A stretch of DNA of 64,000 nt from Crocosphaera sp. UHCC 0190. Lineage in GTDB: Bacteria; Cyanobacteriota; Cyanobacteriia; Cyanobacteriales; Microcystaceae. Where the stretch lies: positions 186,001-250,000 of the forward strand of contig NZ_JAYGHP010000001.1 of assembly GCF_034932065.1 (NCBI RefSeq). Reading direction: 5' to 3'. A program made the translations under genes and the position numbers. Positions 26,682 to 34,859 of the stretch are shown piece by piece (the first letter of the stretch is position 1; the number at the start of each line of letters is the position of its first letter). The notes below the pieces were generated by a model, which had not been told where the DNA came from, did not search any database, and saw only the letters and a program-made list of their open reading frames with translations.

Positions 26682-26867
26682 ATGCGATCGCTTGAACAAA
26701 TTACCCAAGAAGCTTTATCTTTACCGGATGATCAAAGACTTCTACTGCTAGAAAAAATTAGAGAAAGTTTAGGGTTAGAAGTTGATGAAATAAACCAAAA
26801 TCTTTGGAGAATAGAAGCACAAAGGCGACAGGATGAAATTAATAATGGAACATTCAATAAGCCCTAA
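26682..26867 (+). CDS. Addiction-module antitoxin-like protein (TIGR02574 type), truncated
   Basis: 61 residues: MRSLEQITQEALSLPDDQRL, then LLEKIRESLG and a C-terminal LWRIEAQRRQDEINNG. This is the N-terminal and central part of the RelB-like addiction module component family, which normally runs 10-15 residues further (usually with a Pro-Ile and an E-rich tail). The frame ends at TAA in the first bases of the palindromic repeat at 26860, which suggests the C-terminus was lost by the repeat. No toxin partner follows. The start lies 21 bases from the divergent 26660 gene and overlaps a HIP1 site. Confidence 0.6.
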   Translation: MRSLEQITQEALSLPDDQRLLLLEKIRESLGLEVDEINQNLWRIEAQRRQDEINNGTFNKP

Positions 26868-26985
26868 CCCTAAAGGGTTGGGCTATAGGAACAAAGCCCG
26901 CCTGCGCGGGCTATCCGACGAATTATTAATATTTGAGCCTGCGTAGGCAGGCTTCGTTCCTGTAGCTCCAGGCTTCAGCCTGCGA
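26860..26985. repeat. Nested palindromic (REP-like) element
   Basis: The outer arms GGAACAAAGCC (26888-26898) and GGCTTCGTTCC (26950-26960) pair with one mismatch. Inside is a hairpin AGCCCGC-CTGC-GCGGGCT (26895-26912), and next to the right arm GCCTGC-GTAG-GCAGGC. On the left is GCCCTAACCCT / AGGGTTGGGC. The element is GC-rich against its surroundings and lies between the antitoxin-like gene and the DUF58 gene. A smaller relative with GCAAAGCC...GGGCTTTG lies near 36964. Confidence 0.65.
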
Positions 26986-27018
26986 GCATTTCAAAAGAAT
27001 GAAATTCCCTTAAATTTA

Positions 27019-28326
27019 TCAGAGTAAACTTTTCGCTTTTAACTGTAAATAACGATTAACTAATTGTTCACTAATTTGATTTGCAGGAGCATCTAAAACT
27101 AACACACCTCGTTGTTTTAATTTGGCAAAAGCAACCTGACGCTGTGATAATAAATCTAAAGCAACTGCACGTTGATAAGCTTCATCAACTTTTAGGGTAG
27201 AAGTATGAGCAATAGTATCAACTTGGGGATCTCTTAATGCAATACAAAAAGGCAAATAACGGGGCGTTAATTTTGTCATTGCGGATAATAATTCTGCTGA
27301 GGCAGTTATATCAATAATATCCGTAATTAATACTACCAAAGCGCGGCGTGTTTGTTGTTGAACTAATTGGGAAACTGCCCCTACATAATCAGGTTCTAAT
27401 AATACAGGTTGAATGGGGGTTAAACGGTCTAAAAAAACAGATAATTGATGTTGTCCCCGTTGCGGTGGTATCCACGTCATAACTTGTTTATCAAATACCC
27501 CAATTCCTACTTTATCCCCTCGATGTAAACCCGCTAAAGCTAAGGATAAAGTCGCATTTAAACCCCAATCAAATCGTTTTAAACCTTGCACTTGAGAAGT
27601 CATTAAACGACCTCTATCTAGTAAGATAATTAAAGTTTGTTCTTTATCGGGTTCTAATATTCTAATAAAAGGACGATTTCGCCTCGCGGTTGCTTTCCAA
27701 TCAATTAACCGCATATCATCACCTTTATTGTATTCTTGTAACTCAGAAAATTCAGTTCCTATGCCAAATCTTCGCGCTTGACGCATACTTCCTGTCGCTT
27801 CTAAGGTAAGACGAATAGACAGCGATCGCAACCCAATTAAATCAGGATAAATTGCCACAGTTTCTTGAGCAGGAATTTTCCAATCATACCAGGCCAATTT
27901 CCATTTTCCCAACTGTCTAACTTGAATATTTCCCCAGTTATATTCCCCCCGATGATTAGGATAAATCGTATAACTTAGGGTTTGATTACTGTTGGGTGAT
28001 AAAATACTTTTCAAGGTATTAGTAGAAACCAAAAAATATAAAGGATAGCTATCTTTAATGATAATTTGTGCATTTCTATCCTGATTTTGCACAAACAATT
28101 CAACTAAATTATCCCTACCAATAGAGAGACGATATAAGGGGTTACGGGTAATTTGTACCTGATACTTTTTAACCTGTTGACTATCCCAAATCCCTAAACC
28201 TAGAATAATACTGTCAAAAATTAAGATAAATACAACACTACTTTGAGCATTAAAAATCATGGCAGATAAACCACCAATAATCAAGCCAAATAGTAACAAT
28301 AAATACAGTCTAATAGCAGGAATCAT
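27019..28326 (-). CDS. DUF58 domain protein
   Basis: 435 residues. Two N-terminal hydrophobic helices are followed by a beta-rich region and the DUF58 core GDDMRLIDWKATARRNRPFIR and TLIILLDRGRLM, then a von Willebrand A-like fold with DIIDITAS. DUF58 proteins occur next to MoxR ATPases and membrane proteins and are thought to assist assembly or metal insertion of a partner. Here it is the last gene of the run DUF4129-DUF4350-PAP2-MoxR-DUF58, 14 bases from the MoxR gene. Confidence 0.9.
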   Translation of the reverse strand: MIPAIRLYLLLLFGLIIGGLSAMIFNAQSSVVFILIFDSIILGLGIWDSQQVKKYQVQITRNPLYRLSIGRDNLVELFVQNQDRNAQIIIKDSYPLYFLVSTNTLKSILSPNSNQTLSYTIYPNHRGEYNWGNIQVRQLGKWKLAWYDWKIPAQETVAIYPDLIGLRSLSIRLTLEATGSMRQARRFGIGTEFSELQEYNKGDDMRLIDWKATARRNRPFIRILEPDKEQTLIILLDRGRLMTSQVQGLKRFDWGLNATLSLALAGLHRGDKVGIGVFDKQVMTWIPPQRGQHQLSVFLDRLTPIQPVLLEPDYVGAVSQLVQQQTRRALVVLITDIIDITASAELLSAMTKLTPRYLPFCIALRDPQVDTIAHTSTLKVDEAYQRAVALDLLSQRQVAFAKLKQRGVLVLDAPANQISEQLVNRYLQLKAKSLL

Positions 28327-28340
28327 GGCAGTTTTAATGG

Positions 28341-29291
28341 TTATCTGGGGACAGGAACTTGATTGAGTAAAGAAGCAATTACCGCATCAATTTTTATGCC
28401 ATCTAATTGTGATTCTGGTTTCAAAATTAAACGGTGACGTAAGAGAGGAGAAGCAATGTTTTTGATATCATCAGGGGTTACATAATCTCGTTGAGAAAAC
28501 CAAGCTTGTGCTTTACTTGTTTGTAACCAAGCAACTGCTGCTCTCGGAGATGCACCTAATTCTAAATCAGGATGTTGACGGGTTTTATCAATTAAATTGA
28601 GCAAATAATCAATTATTTTATCATCAACTTTGATATTTTGAATTTGTTGACGAGCTTGCAAAATTTCTTCTACAGTAGCGATGGGTTGCAGTTGATCTAA
28701 ATCTATTTTTTTACCCTTAAATCCTTGTTGAAAATTGAGTAACATTTGTTTAGCTGCTTCTGGGGGGGGATAATCAATAATTAGCTTAAATAAAAAGCGA
28801 TCTAATTGTGCTTCTGGTAGGGGATAAGTTCCTTCAAATTCTAGGGGGTTTTGGGTAGCAGCAACCCAAAATAAGGGAGATAAAACTAAGGTTTCGCCAT
28901 CTAAAGTGACTTGTTGTTCTTCCATTGCTTCTAACAGTGCAGATTGAGTTTTAGGGGGAGTCCGGTTAATTTCATCTGCGAGAAGAATTTCCGTAAAAAT
29001 GGGCCCTTTTTGCAGGGTAAAACTACGACTATTGAAATCAAAAATATTGGTTCCTAAGATATCTGAAGGAAGAATATCAGGAGTTAGTTGAACCCGTCTA
29101 AAATCTGCTTGAATTAATTTAGATAGAACTTTGACTAAAAGGGTTTTTCCCGTTCCTGGGACACCTTCAAGAATAACATGGCCCCCACTGAGAAGTGCGA
29201 CTAATAATTGTTTGATGACAAGGGGTTGACCAACAATAATTTTGTTAAGATTTTGACTAAGATTGATTAAGATTTCTGGTGTAAGGTTCAT
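28341..29291 (-). CDS. MoxR family AAA+ ATPase
   Basis: 316 residues. Walker A EGVPGTGKTLLVKVL, Walker B ILLADEINRTPPKTQSALLEAMEE, sensor 1 VAATQNPLEFEGTYPLPEAQLDRFLFK and the C-terminal lid with ASPRAAVAWL are all visible. MoxR ATPases act as chaperones, usually with DUF58/VWA proteins, in maturation of secreted or membrane enzymes. The stop is 14 bases from the DUF58 start; the pair is the core of the gene cluster. Confidence 0.93.
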   Translation of the reverse strand: MNLTPEILINLSQNLNKIIVGQPLVIKQLLVALLSGGHVILEGVPGTGKTLLVKVLSKLIQADFRRVQLTPDILPSDILGTNIFDFNSRSFTLQKGPIFTEILLADEINRTPPKTQSALLEAMEEQQVTLDGETLVLSPLFWVAATQNPLEFEGTYPLPEAQLDRFLFKLIIDYPPPEAAKQMLLNFQQGFKGKKIDLDQLQPIATVEEILQARQQIQNIKVDDKIIDYLLNLIDKTRQHPDLELGASPRAAVAWLQTSKAQAWFSQRDYVTPDDIKNIASPLLRHRLILKPESQLDGIKIDAVIASLLNQVPVPR

Positions 29292-29338
29292 AAGGTTATG
29301 ATAGGTTCATAATCATTGTAATTTTATCGCAATTTTAG

Positions 29339-30034
29339 TCATTTTGATGGTTTAACATCCTGATTCGATTTTAATTGACGAAGATTAAATAATAAACTCA
29401 TTCCTATTGTCCAAGGAATAGCAAGTATCCATCCTCCTAAAATATCACTAGGAAAATGAACTCCTAAATATAAACGAGTCCAAGCAATCAGTAACACAAA
29501 TAAACTCCCAAATATAGCAACTAAAAAACGCCACTGAGTTCCCCATGTTAACATTAGTAAAGCAATTACCAATGTCATACTTCCCATTGCATGACCACTG
29601 GGAAAAGAAAAATCTTGAGGTCTATAATACAATGATTCCCAAAGATAAGGACGCACTCGATGAAACAACATTTTAGTCATTATATTTAGGATAGTATTAC
29701 CTAAAATAGTTATAATTAAATAAGCTAGATATCTCCTTCTTTTTTGATAAATAAGTAATAAAATGATTGGCATTAATAATCCCATAATACCCTCAAAATT
29801 ACCAAGCTTTGTGATGTTTTTAGCTGTTTTGTCTAAAAAAGGCTGAGCAGTATCATGAATCTTTAATAAGATGAAAATATCCCAAGAAAATCCCTTGTCA
29901 GCTTGACAAACTTGCCAAGCAAGAATACTAAAGATTAGTAAAGGACAAATAATGCCAAATGTCAATATTTTCCAATTAATAACTATCTCATGGTAAGCTT
30001 TTTTTTGCAGTTGACTTAGATTGAATTTAAGCAT
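29339..30034 (-). CDS. PAP2 family phosphatase (second copy)
   Basis: 231 residues, about six hydrophobic segments. Phosphatase motifs: KMLFHRVRPY, SFPSGHAMGS and YLGVHFPSDILGG. The long N-terminal helical hairpin and the SGHAMGS motif point to the bacterial undecaprenyl pyrophosphate / phosphatidic acid phosphatase group. It lies in the middle of the MoxR cluster, 20 bases after the DUF4350 gene, which could be accidental or mean that the cluster works on a membrane lipid. Confidence 0.88.
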   Translation of the reverse strand: MLKFNLSQLQKKAYHEIVINWKILTFGIICPLLIFSILAWQVCQADKGFSWDIFILLKIHDTAQPFLDKTAKNITKLGNFEGIMGLLMPIILLLIYQKRRRYLAYLIITILGNTILNIMTKMLFHRVRPYLWESLYYRPQDFSFPSGHAMGSMTLVIALLMLTWGTQWRFLVAIFGSLFVLLIAWTRLYLGVHFPSDILGGWILAIPWTIGMSLLFNLRQLKSNQDVKPSK

Positions 30035-30054
30035 AAAAAAACATAAATCTCTAA

Positions 30055-31146
30055 CTAATTTTTAATTATCCTTCTAATTTCTTGCCACTTTTCTAACCAC
30101 TTTCTTAGACTAACCTCATTCATCTTGCTTTTGTTATTTGTAAGATTTAAAATTCCTCTTAATCCTTGAACTGATTGTCCGGTTTGTTGTTCCCACGCTT
30201 TAATTAATCTATCAGAATTAAGACTTGTATCATTTAATCCTAATGCTTTTTGTAACTGTTTTTGTTCTTCTTGATTAATGGTTGATACAACAAAATCACT
30301 ACTTTCTGCTTTGTGTAAAACACCGGACAAAGCTTTAACATAAGCTAAACTATTATTAAGATTAGGTTTATCTAAGGTAACAGCTTTACCCAAACGGTGA
30401 TTATTAGACCAAATTAATACTAAAATAATCACTAAACCTTGTACAAAAATCGGCAGTAATGGCGTATTACTTAAATAACTAAATATATTTCCTCCGACTT
30501 CTTCTTTGATTTCTTCTTTATCTTTGTATCCATGTAAGTATTCATCAACATAAATAGGATAACCTGATTGAGTGACTAATTGGGCTAAAAATTCATAATT
30601 TCCTGGACTATTTTGATAAGCATTGATCGCTAAATTAGGGGTAACGACGGCAATAAGTTTTCCCTTTCCAATATTTTCCTGCCAAATAATTGCCCCAAAT
30701 TCATCCCCTAATATTCTATTAACATCTTCTTCATTTCTTTTTCTTGTCTCAATTTTAATTTGACCAAACTGACTATCATGTACTGTAGTAAATTGAGCAT
30801 TTGTAACATTTTCTTTAACCCCTAAGATAATTAAGTTATTTCCTTTTTTAATCCATTCTTCTATAAAGTATAAAGATTTTATGGATTTATTATTAGGGTA
30901 AATTTGTAATAGGGTAACAGACTTGTTATCTGGTAAATATTTAAAGGATTTTTGCCATCTTTCTAGAGGTGTTCCCCGTTCTTTCATATAAGCATACCAA
31001 GCACCGTAACCATCAGGAGAACGACTATAAGTTGACCCACTGTTAAGTTTATTACTGCTAGGAGCAACGACAATGGTAATTATTATAATTGCTACAATTA
31101 GGATAGTAATAAATAGACCAAATTTGCGGTTTGAAATATCTTTCAT
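30055..31146 (-). CDS. DUF4350 domain protein
   Basis: 363 residues. One N-terminal helix (about 8-30), then the DUF4350 feature SPDGYGAWYAYMKERGTPLERWQKSF (shown here by its parts SPDGYGAWYAYM and PLERWQ), a Rossmann-like domain with a LIILGV strand, and a second helix near 235-255 (PLLPIFVQGLVIILVLIW). The C-terminal region is soluble. The family is found with MoxR, DUF58 and DUF4129 genes and has no proven activity. It overlaps the DUF4129 gene by four bases, so the two are translationally coupled. Confidence 0.88.
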   Translation of the reverse strand: MKDISNRKFGLFITILIVAIIIITIVVAPSSNKLNSGSTYSRSPDGYGAWYAYMKERGTPLERWQKSFKYLPDNKSVTLLQIYPNNKSIKSLYFIEEWIKKGNNLIILGVKENVTNAQFTTVHDSQFGQIKIETRKRNEEDVNRILGDEFGAIIWQENIGKGKLIAVVTPNLAINAYQNSPGNYEFLAQLVTQSGYPIYVDEYLHGYKDKEEIKEEVGGNIFSYLSNTPLLPIFVQGLVIILVLIWSNNHRLGKAVTLDKPNLNNSLAYVKALSGVLHKAESSDFVVSTINQEEQKQLQKALGLNDTSLNSDRLIKAWEQQTGQSVQGLRGILNLTNNKSKMNEVSLRKWLEKWQEIRRIIKN

Positions 31147-31796
31147 GACTCAATGTTTTGATAAGCTTGTTGACATCTTTCAAATAAAGAACGGGACGCA
31201 GTTTTATCTCGAAAACACAGTTGTTGATGAATTAATAATAAGGTTTCATAGGGATCAGGATAGGGTAATTGTAGGATAAGTAATCGATATTCTTCATCAG
31301 TACGACTTTCCTGATGAGGTGCGATCTTGTTTTCATCTAATCCTTGTAACATCGCTAAATAGAGATAAAGACATCCTTGATAATAGTCCCCTTGTTGTTG
31401 ATATTGTTGTGCTTTTTGCCATAATTTTTTTGAAGATGATTTCTTGTTTTCTTGCTGTTGTGCCTGGTTCCAAGAATTATTATAATTACTCAAAAAGCTT
31501 TGAATAAAAGGAATTAGTCTCTGAATATTTTTCCAGACTAACCAACCTAAAGTCAATAATAAAAAGACAATAGAAATATTTTTAATTAATTCTTCCCAAA
31601 AACTTAAAGCATCTAAGTCAGGTGAGGGAGTATCAGGAAATTTAAAATTGAAGTTTTTAAGTTGGAGTTCAAACCATTCCCCTATTTGTTGTTGTCGCTG
31701 TTGCATTTGCCACCCGATACTATCTTTTTCAAAACCTTGGGGAGTATCGGCTAAAATCAAAGAATTAAGAGTAATCATAGCTTTAATAAATATCAT
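31143..31796 (-). CDS. DUF4129 domain protein
   Basis: 217 residues with one central helix (NISIVFLLLTLGWLVW, about residues 74-89) and a soluble C-terminal helical domain, where ESRTDEEYRLLILQLPYPDPY and the final CQQAYQNIES match the DUF4129 end known from transglutaminase-associated proteins. The first ATG at 31796 overlaps the CNNM stop; ATG at 31778 (MITLNSLILADTP) is an alternative. It shares the cluster with DUF4350 and MoxR. Function unknown. Confidence 0.8.
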   Translation of the reverse strand: MIFIKAMITLNSLILADTPQGFEKDSIGWQMQQRQQQIGEWFELQLKNFNFKFPDTPSPDLDALSFWEELIKNISIVFLLLTLGWLVWKNIQRLIPFIQSFLSNYNNSWNQAQQQENKKSSSKKLWQKAQQYQQQGDYYQGCLYLYLAMLQGLDENKIAPHQESRTDEEYRLLILQLPYPDPYETLLLIHQQLCFRDKTASRSLFERCQQAYQNIES

Positions 31797-33120
31797 TAGG
31801 AACTTGATGTAAAAGATGCTTATTCACAGAAGTTACTAAGATTTTGTCCACTCGATTACCATCCATATCCATGACCTCAAATTTTAAATTTTTCCACTCA
31901 AAACCATCAGCAGCTTTAGGAATTCTCCCGTAATGAGTAATAATAAATCCTCCTAATGTATGAAAATTACCTTGAGTTTCTCCAGGGATAATGTTTAAAC
32001 CAAAAACTTTCTTAAAGTCCTCTATTGAAACAATACCATCCATTAACCAAGAGCCATCATCCCGACGAATAATTGAAGGAATATCTGTCTTGTCAATGCG
32101 GGGAATATCTCCCACAATTGCCTCTAATATATCATTAATGGTGACTAACCCTTGAATCACTCCATATTCATCCACAACCAAAGCAATATGATTCCCAGTT
32201 TGTTGAAATAATTCTAAAACTTTTAGACCCAAGGTACTATCAGGAACTAATAAAGGTTGTCGTAAAGAAGCGGTTAAATCAAATTGTTTACAAGACAAAC
32301 AATCAGATAATAAATTCGTCACTTGAACCACTCCTAACAACTCATCTAAACCCCCTTGACAAACTGGAAAACGGGTATGGGTACTATTAATAATTTTATG
32401 ACGATTAATGTCTGCTGAATCTTCTAAATTTAGCCAAATAATTTCAGGACGGGTTGTCATTAAAGTGCTGACTTTGCGATCGCCGAGTTGTAAAACCCGT
32501 TCCACCATATCATGTTCCGCTTTTTCAAACATTCCGGCCTCTCTCCCCTGTTTGAGAAGAACCTTAATTTCTTCTTGAGTCACGGGGGGTTCTGTGATCG
32601 TGGTCGCAATGCCCAAAAAGGATAAAATTAGATTGGTGGAAGCTCCCAATAGGTTGACCACAGGAGACAATAAACGGGAGACATAGAGCAAGGGAATGGC
32701 CATTAAACTCGCAATTCTTTCAGGATTGCTTAATGCGAGTCTTTTGGGAACTAATTCTCCAATGACTAGAGATAGATAAGTAAGACTCAGAACAACAATT
32801 GTAAAAGCGATCGCCTCACTATGGACAGTTAACCCTGGAATGCGCTCTAAAATGACCGTCAGACGAGCAGATAAATTAGCCCCTCCATAAACCCCTGCTA
32901 GGATACCAATCAGGGTAATGCCAATTTGAACCGTTGACAGCACTTGATTAGGATCATTGGCTAATTCTAGGGCAACCTTAGCTCGTTTGTCTCCTTTGAG
33001 ACTCAGTTGTTCCAACCGAATTTTACGGGACGATAACAATGCTATCTCTGATAGAGCAAAAATAGCATTGATCAGAATTAACAAGAAGATGACGAGAAGT
33101 TCGCTTACAACCGAAACCAT
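31783..33120 (-). CDS. CNNM/CorC-type transporter (hemolysin family protein)
   Basis: 445 residues with the three-part layout of the family: four-helix DUF21 domain (1-190), a CBS pair (about 205-335, with STLMTTRPEIIWL and NHIALVVDEYGVIQGLVTINDILEAIVGDI in pieces) and a C-terminal CorC_HlyC domain (about 350-440, WLMDGIVSIEDF, TLGGFIITHYGRIP). CNNM/CorC proteins are linked to magnesium or cobalt efflux. The name hemolysin is historical. It is the first gene of the minus-strand run and its stop overlaps the start of the DUF4129 gene. Confidence 0.92.
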   Translation of the reverse strand: MVSVVSELLVIFLLILINAIFALSEIALLSSRKIRLEQLSLKGDKRAKVALELANDPNQVLSTVQIGITLIGILAGVYGGANLSARLTVILERIPGLTVHSEAIAFTIVVLSLTYLSLVIGELVPKRLALSNPERIASLMAIPLLYVSRLLSPVVNLLGASTNLILSFLGIATTITEPPVTQEEIKVLLKQGREAGMFEKAEHDMVERVLQLGDRKVSTLMTTRPEIIWLNLEDSADINRHKIINSTHTRFPVCQGGLDELLGVVQVTNLLSDCLSCKQFDLTASLRQPLLVPDSTLGLKVLELFQQTGNHIALVVDEYGVIQGLVTINDILEAIVGDIPRIDKTDIPSIIRRDDGSWLMDGIVSIEDFKKVFGLNIIPGETQGNFHTLGGFIITHYGRIPKAADGFEWKNLKFEVMDMDGNRVDKILVTSVNKHLLHQVPNDIY

Positions 33121-33330
33121 AGATACTATTGATATCAGAGGTTGTTTAAAGGTGCTGATATCTTCTAGTATCGTGTATTCAATGGGTTTTCGTCATTCAT
33201 GAACCCAAAAAAAAACACTTTTCAGGATAAATAGCATAAATTAAGCATTAATTTGAGAAAAACATGAAATAGCAGGGAATTATTAGGGATTTCTTTATTT
33301 ATTATAATTTATGATAATTGATCAGAGGGA

Positions 33331-34248
33331 ATGATGAGCATTATTATTTTTGGTAGTATTAATATGGATCTGGTGGTTCAAACCCATCGTTTACCCCAAC
33401 CAGGAGAAACCGTAACAGGGGATCATTTTCTGACCCTAGGGGGTGGAAAAGGAGCTAATCAGGCAGTTGCAACCGCGCGACTGGGTGCATCAACCTATTT
33501 GGTGGGACGGGTTGGCGGTGATAGTTTTGGACAGGAATTATTAGCTAGTTTAAATAATTTTGGAGTCAATACTCAAGGGGTTTTTATTGATAAAAATAGC
33601 TCGTCAGGGGTGGCAATGATTAATGTGGAAACAGGGGGAGAAAATACGATAATTGTTGTTCCTGGGGCTAATGGTAAGGTCGAGCAATCTGATGTGCATC
33701 GTCTTAATAATATTTTACCTAAAACCAGTCTTTTATTGTTACAGTTAGAAGTTCCTTTAGAAGCCGTACAATCTGCGGCGATCGCGGCTAAAAAGTTCGG
33801 GGTAACAGTGATGCTTGATCCGGCCCCTGTTCCTGATAACTTTCCTGATCGTTTTTATCCATTAATTGATATTATTACACCCAATCAAACAGAAGCTGCT
33901 CGATTAGTAGGTTTTGAAATAACTGATCAAGAAAAGCTGAATCAAGCTGTTAATATTTTTCTCGAAAAAGGGGTAAAAATTGTCATTATTAAACTAGGGG
34001 AAAAAGGAGCATTTTATGGGACAGAAAAAGAACGAGATTTTGTTAAACCTTTTGCTGTTAAATCCGTTGATACTGTTGGGGCAGGAGATGGCTTTAATGG
34101 AGGAATAGCAGCCGCTTTAGATCGAGGTTTACCCCTCAAAGAAGCCTTGAAATGGGGGGCAATTGTGGGAGCATTAACCACCACAAAAGAAGGCGCACAA
34201 ACTGCATTACCAGACTTCAAAATGCTGGAAAATTGTTTAAATGAGTGA
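33331..34248 (+). CDS. rbsK: Ribokinase (PfkB family)
   Basis: 305 residues. GSINMDLV at the start, TLGGGKGANQAVATARLGA (PfkB signature 1), and DTVGAGDGFNGG (signature 2) with the catalytic base Asp253. The pattern, length and RLPQPGETV (ribokinase-type) place it with RbsK, which phosphorylates ribose at O5. No ribose transporter is nearby. Start ATG 33331; ATG at 33334 is equivalent. Confidence 0.92.
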   Translation: MMSIIIFGSINMDLVVQTHRLPQPGETVTGDHFLTLGGGKGANQAVATARLGASTYLVGRVGGDSFGQELLASLNNFGVNTQGVFIDKNSSSGVAMINVETGGENTIIVVPGANGKVEQSDVHRLNNILPKTSLLLLQLEVPLEAVQSAAIAAKKFGVTVMLDPAPVPDNFPDRFYPLIDIITPNQTEAARLVGFEITDQEKLNQAVNIFLEKGVKIVIIKLGEKGAFYGTEKERDFVKPFAVKSVDTVGAGDGFNGGIAAALDRGLPLKEALKWGAIVGALTTTKEGAQTALPDFKMLENCLNE

Positions 34249-34301
34249 GAAAATTAATCTAAATTAAAACCAAAGTAATATAATAAAAAATCGTTGACAA
34301 A

Positions 34302-34847
34302 TTAGCTTTTAATAAAATCGACCTTTGCCCATTCCGCAATAATTTGTCCAAGCCAATGGCTTTTTTCATAAGGCTGTCTATAGATTACACTTACTTGTTT
34401 ATTGGCTTCAACGTTTAACCCCCAACTTGGAAAACTGTCTTCATCTTCTCCTCCATCTTGAATTTGAATGACGCTTTTTATAAAGTTTTTTTGAACTTTT
34501 TGTTCCCATCTTAATACTAATATTTTTGTTTCTATAGTAAGATTATTGTCATCAAAATAAAATGTTTTCTGACAAAAAAGTGAGTAAATAATTAAATAAA
34601 TAAATCCAATAGCAAAGCCCCACATAAACAATGGAATTACTATAAATAACCAGGCTCTTAAATTTAATAAAAAAGGTAAAATTAACAAACAAAAAGGAAG
34701 CCATAAAACTAAGCACACAATAAGAAAAGCATTCATACACCCCATTCCCGTTCGCTTGTATTTAATTACAAACTCATAATATCCCGAAGCAATCAGAGTA
34801 AATCCGTTTGGGATTGGCTGATTAAACTGATATCTAAATTGATTCAT
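34302..34847 (-). CDS. Hypothetical membrane protein, 181 residues
   Basis: Two or three hydrophobic helices between residues about 37 and 88 (MNAFLIVCLVLWLPFCLLILP, in pieces), preceded and followed by soluble, beta-rich regions. The C-terminal half (KFYFDD-like, LGLNVEANKQVSVIY, GQIIAEWAKVDF) looks like a PH-like or similar small domain. No named family is recognised. It is 12 bases from pyrC on the same strand and may be cotranscribed. Confidence 0.7.
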   Translation of the reverse strand: MNQFRYQFNQPIPNGFTLIASGYYEFVIKYKRTGMGCMNAFLIVCLVLWLPFCLLILPFLLNLRAWLFIVIPLFMWGFAIGFIYLIIYSLFCQKTFYFDDNNLTIETKILVLRWEQKVQKNFIKSVIQIQDGGEDEDSFPSWGLNVEANKQVSVIYRQPYEKSHWLGQIIAEWAKVDFIKS

Positions 34848-34859
34848 AATAAAATTGAG

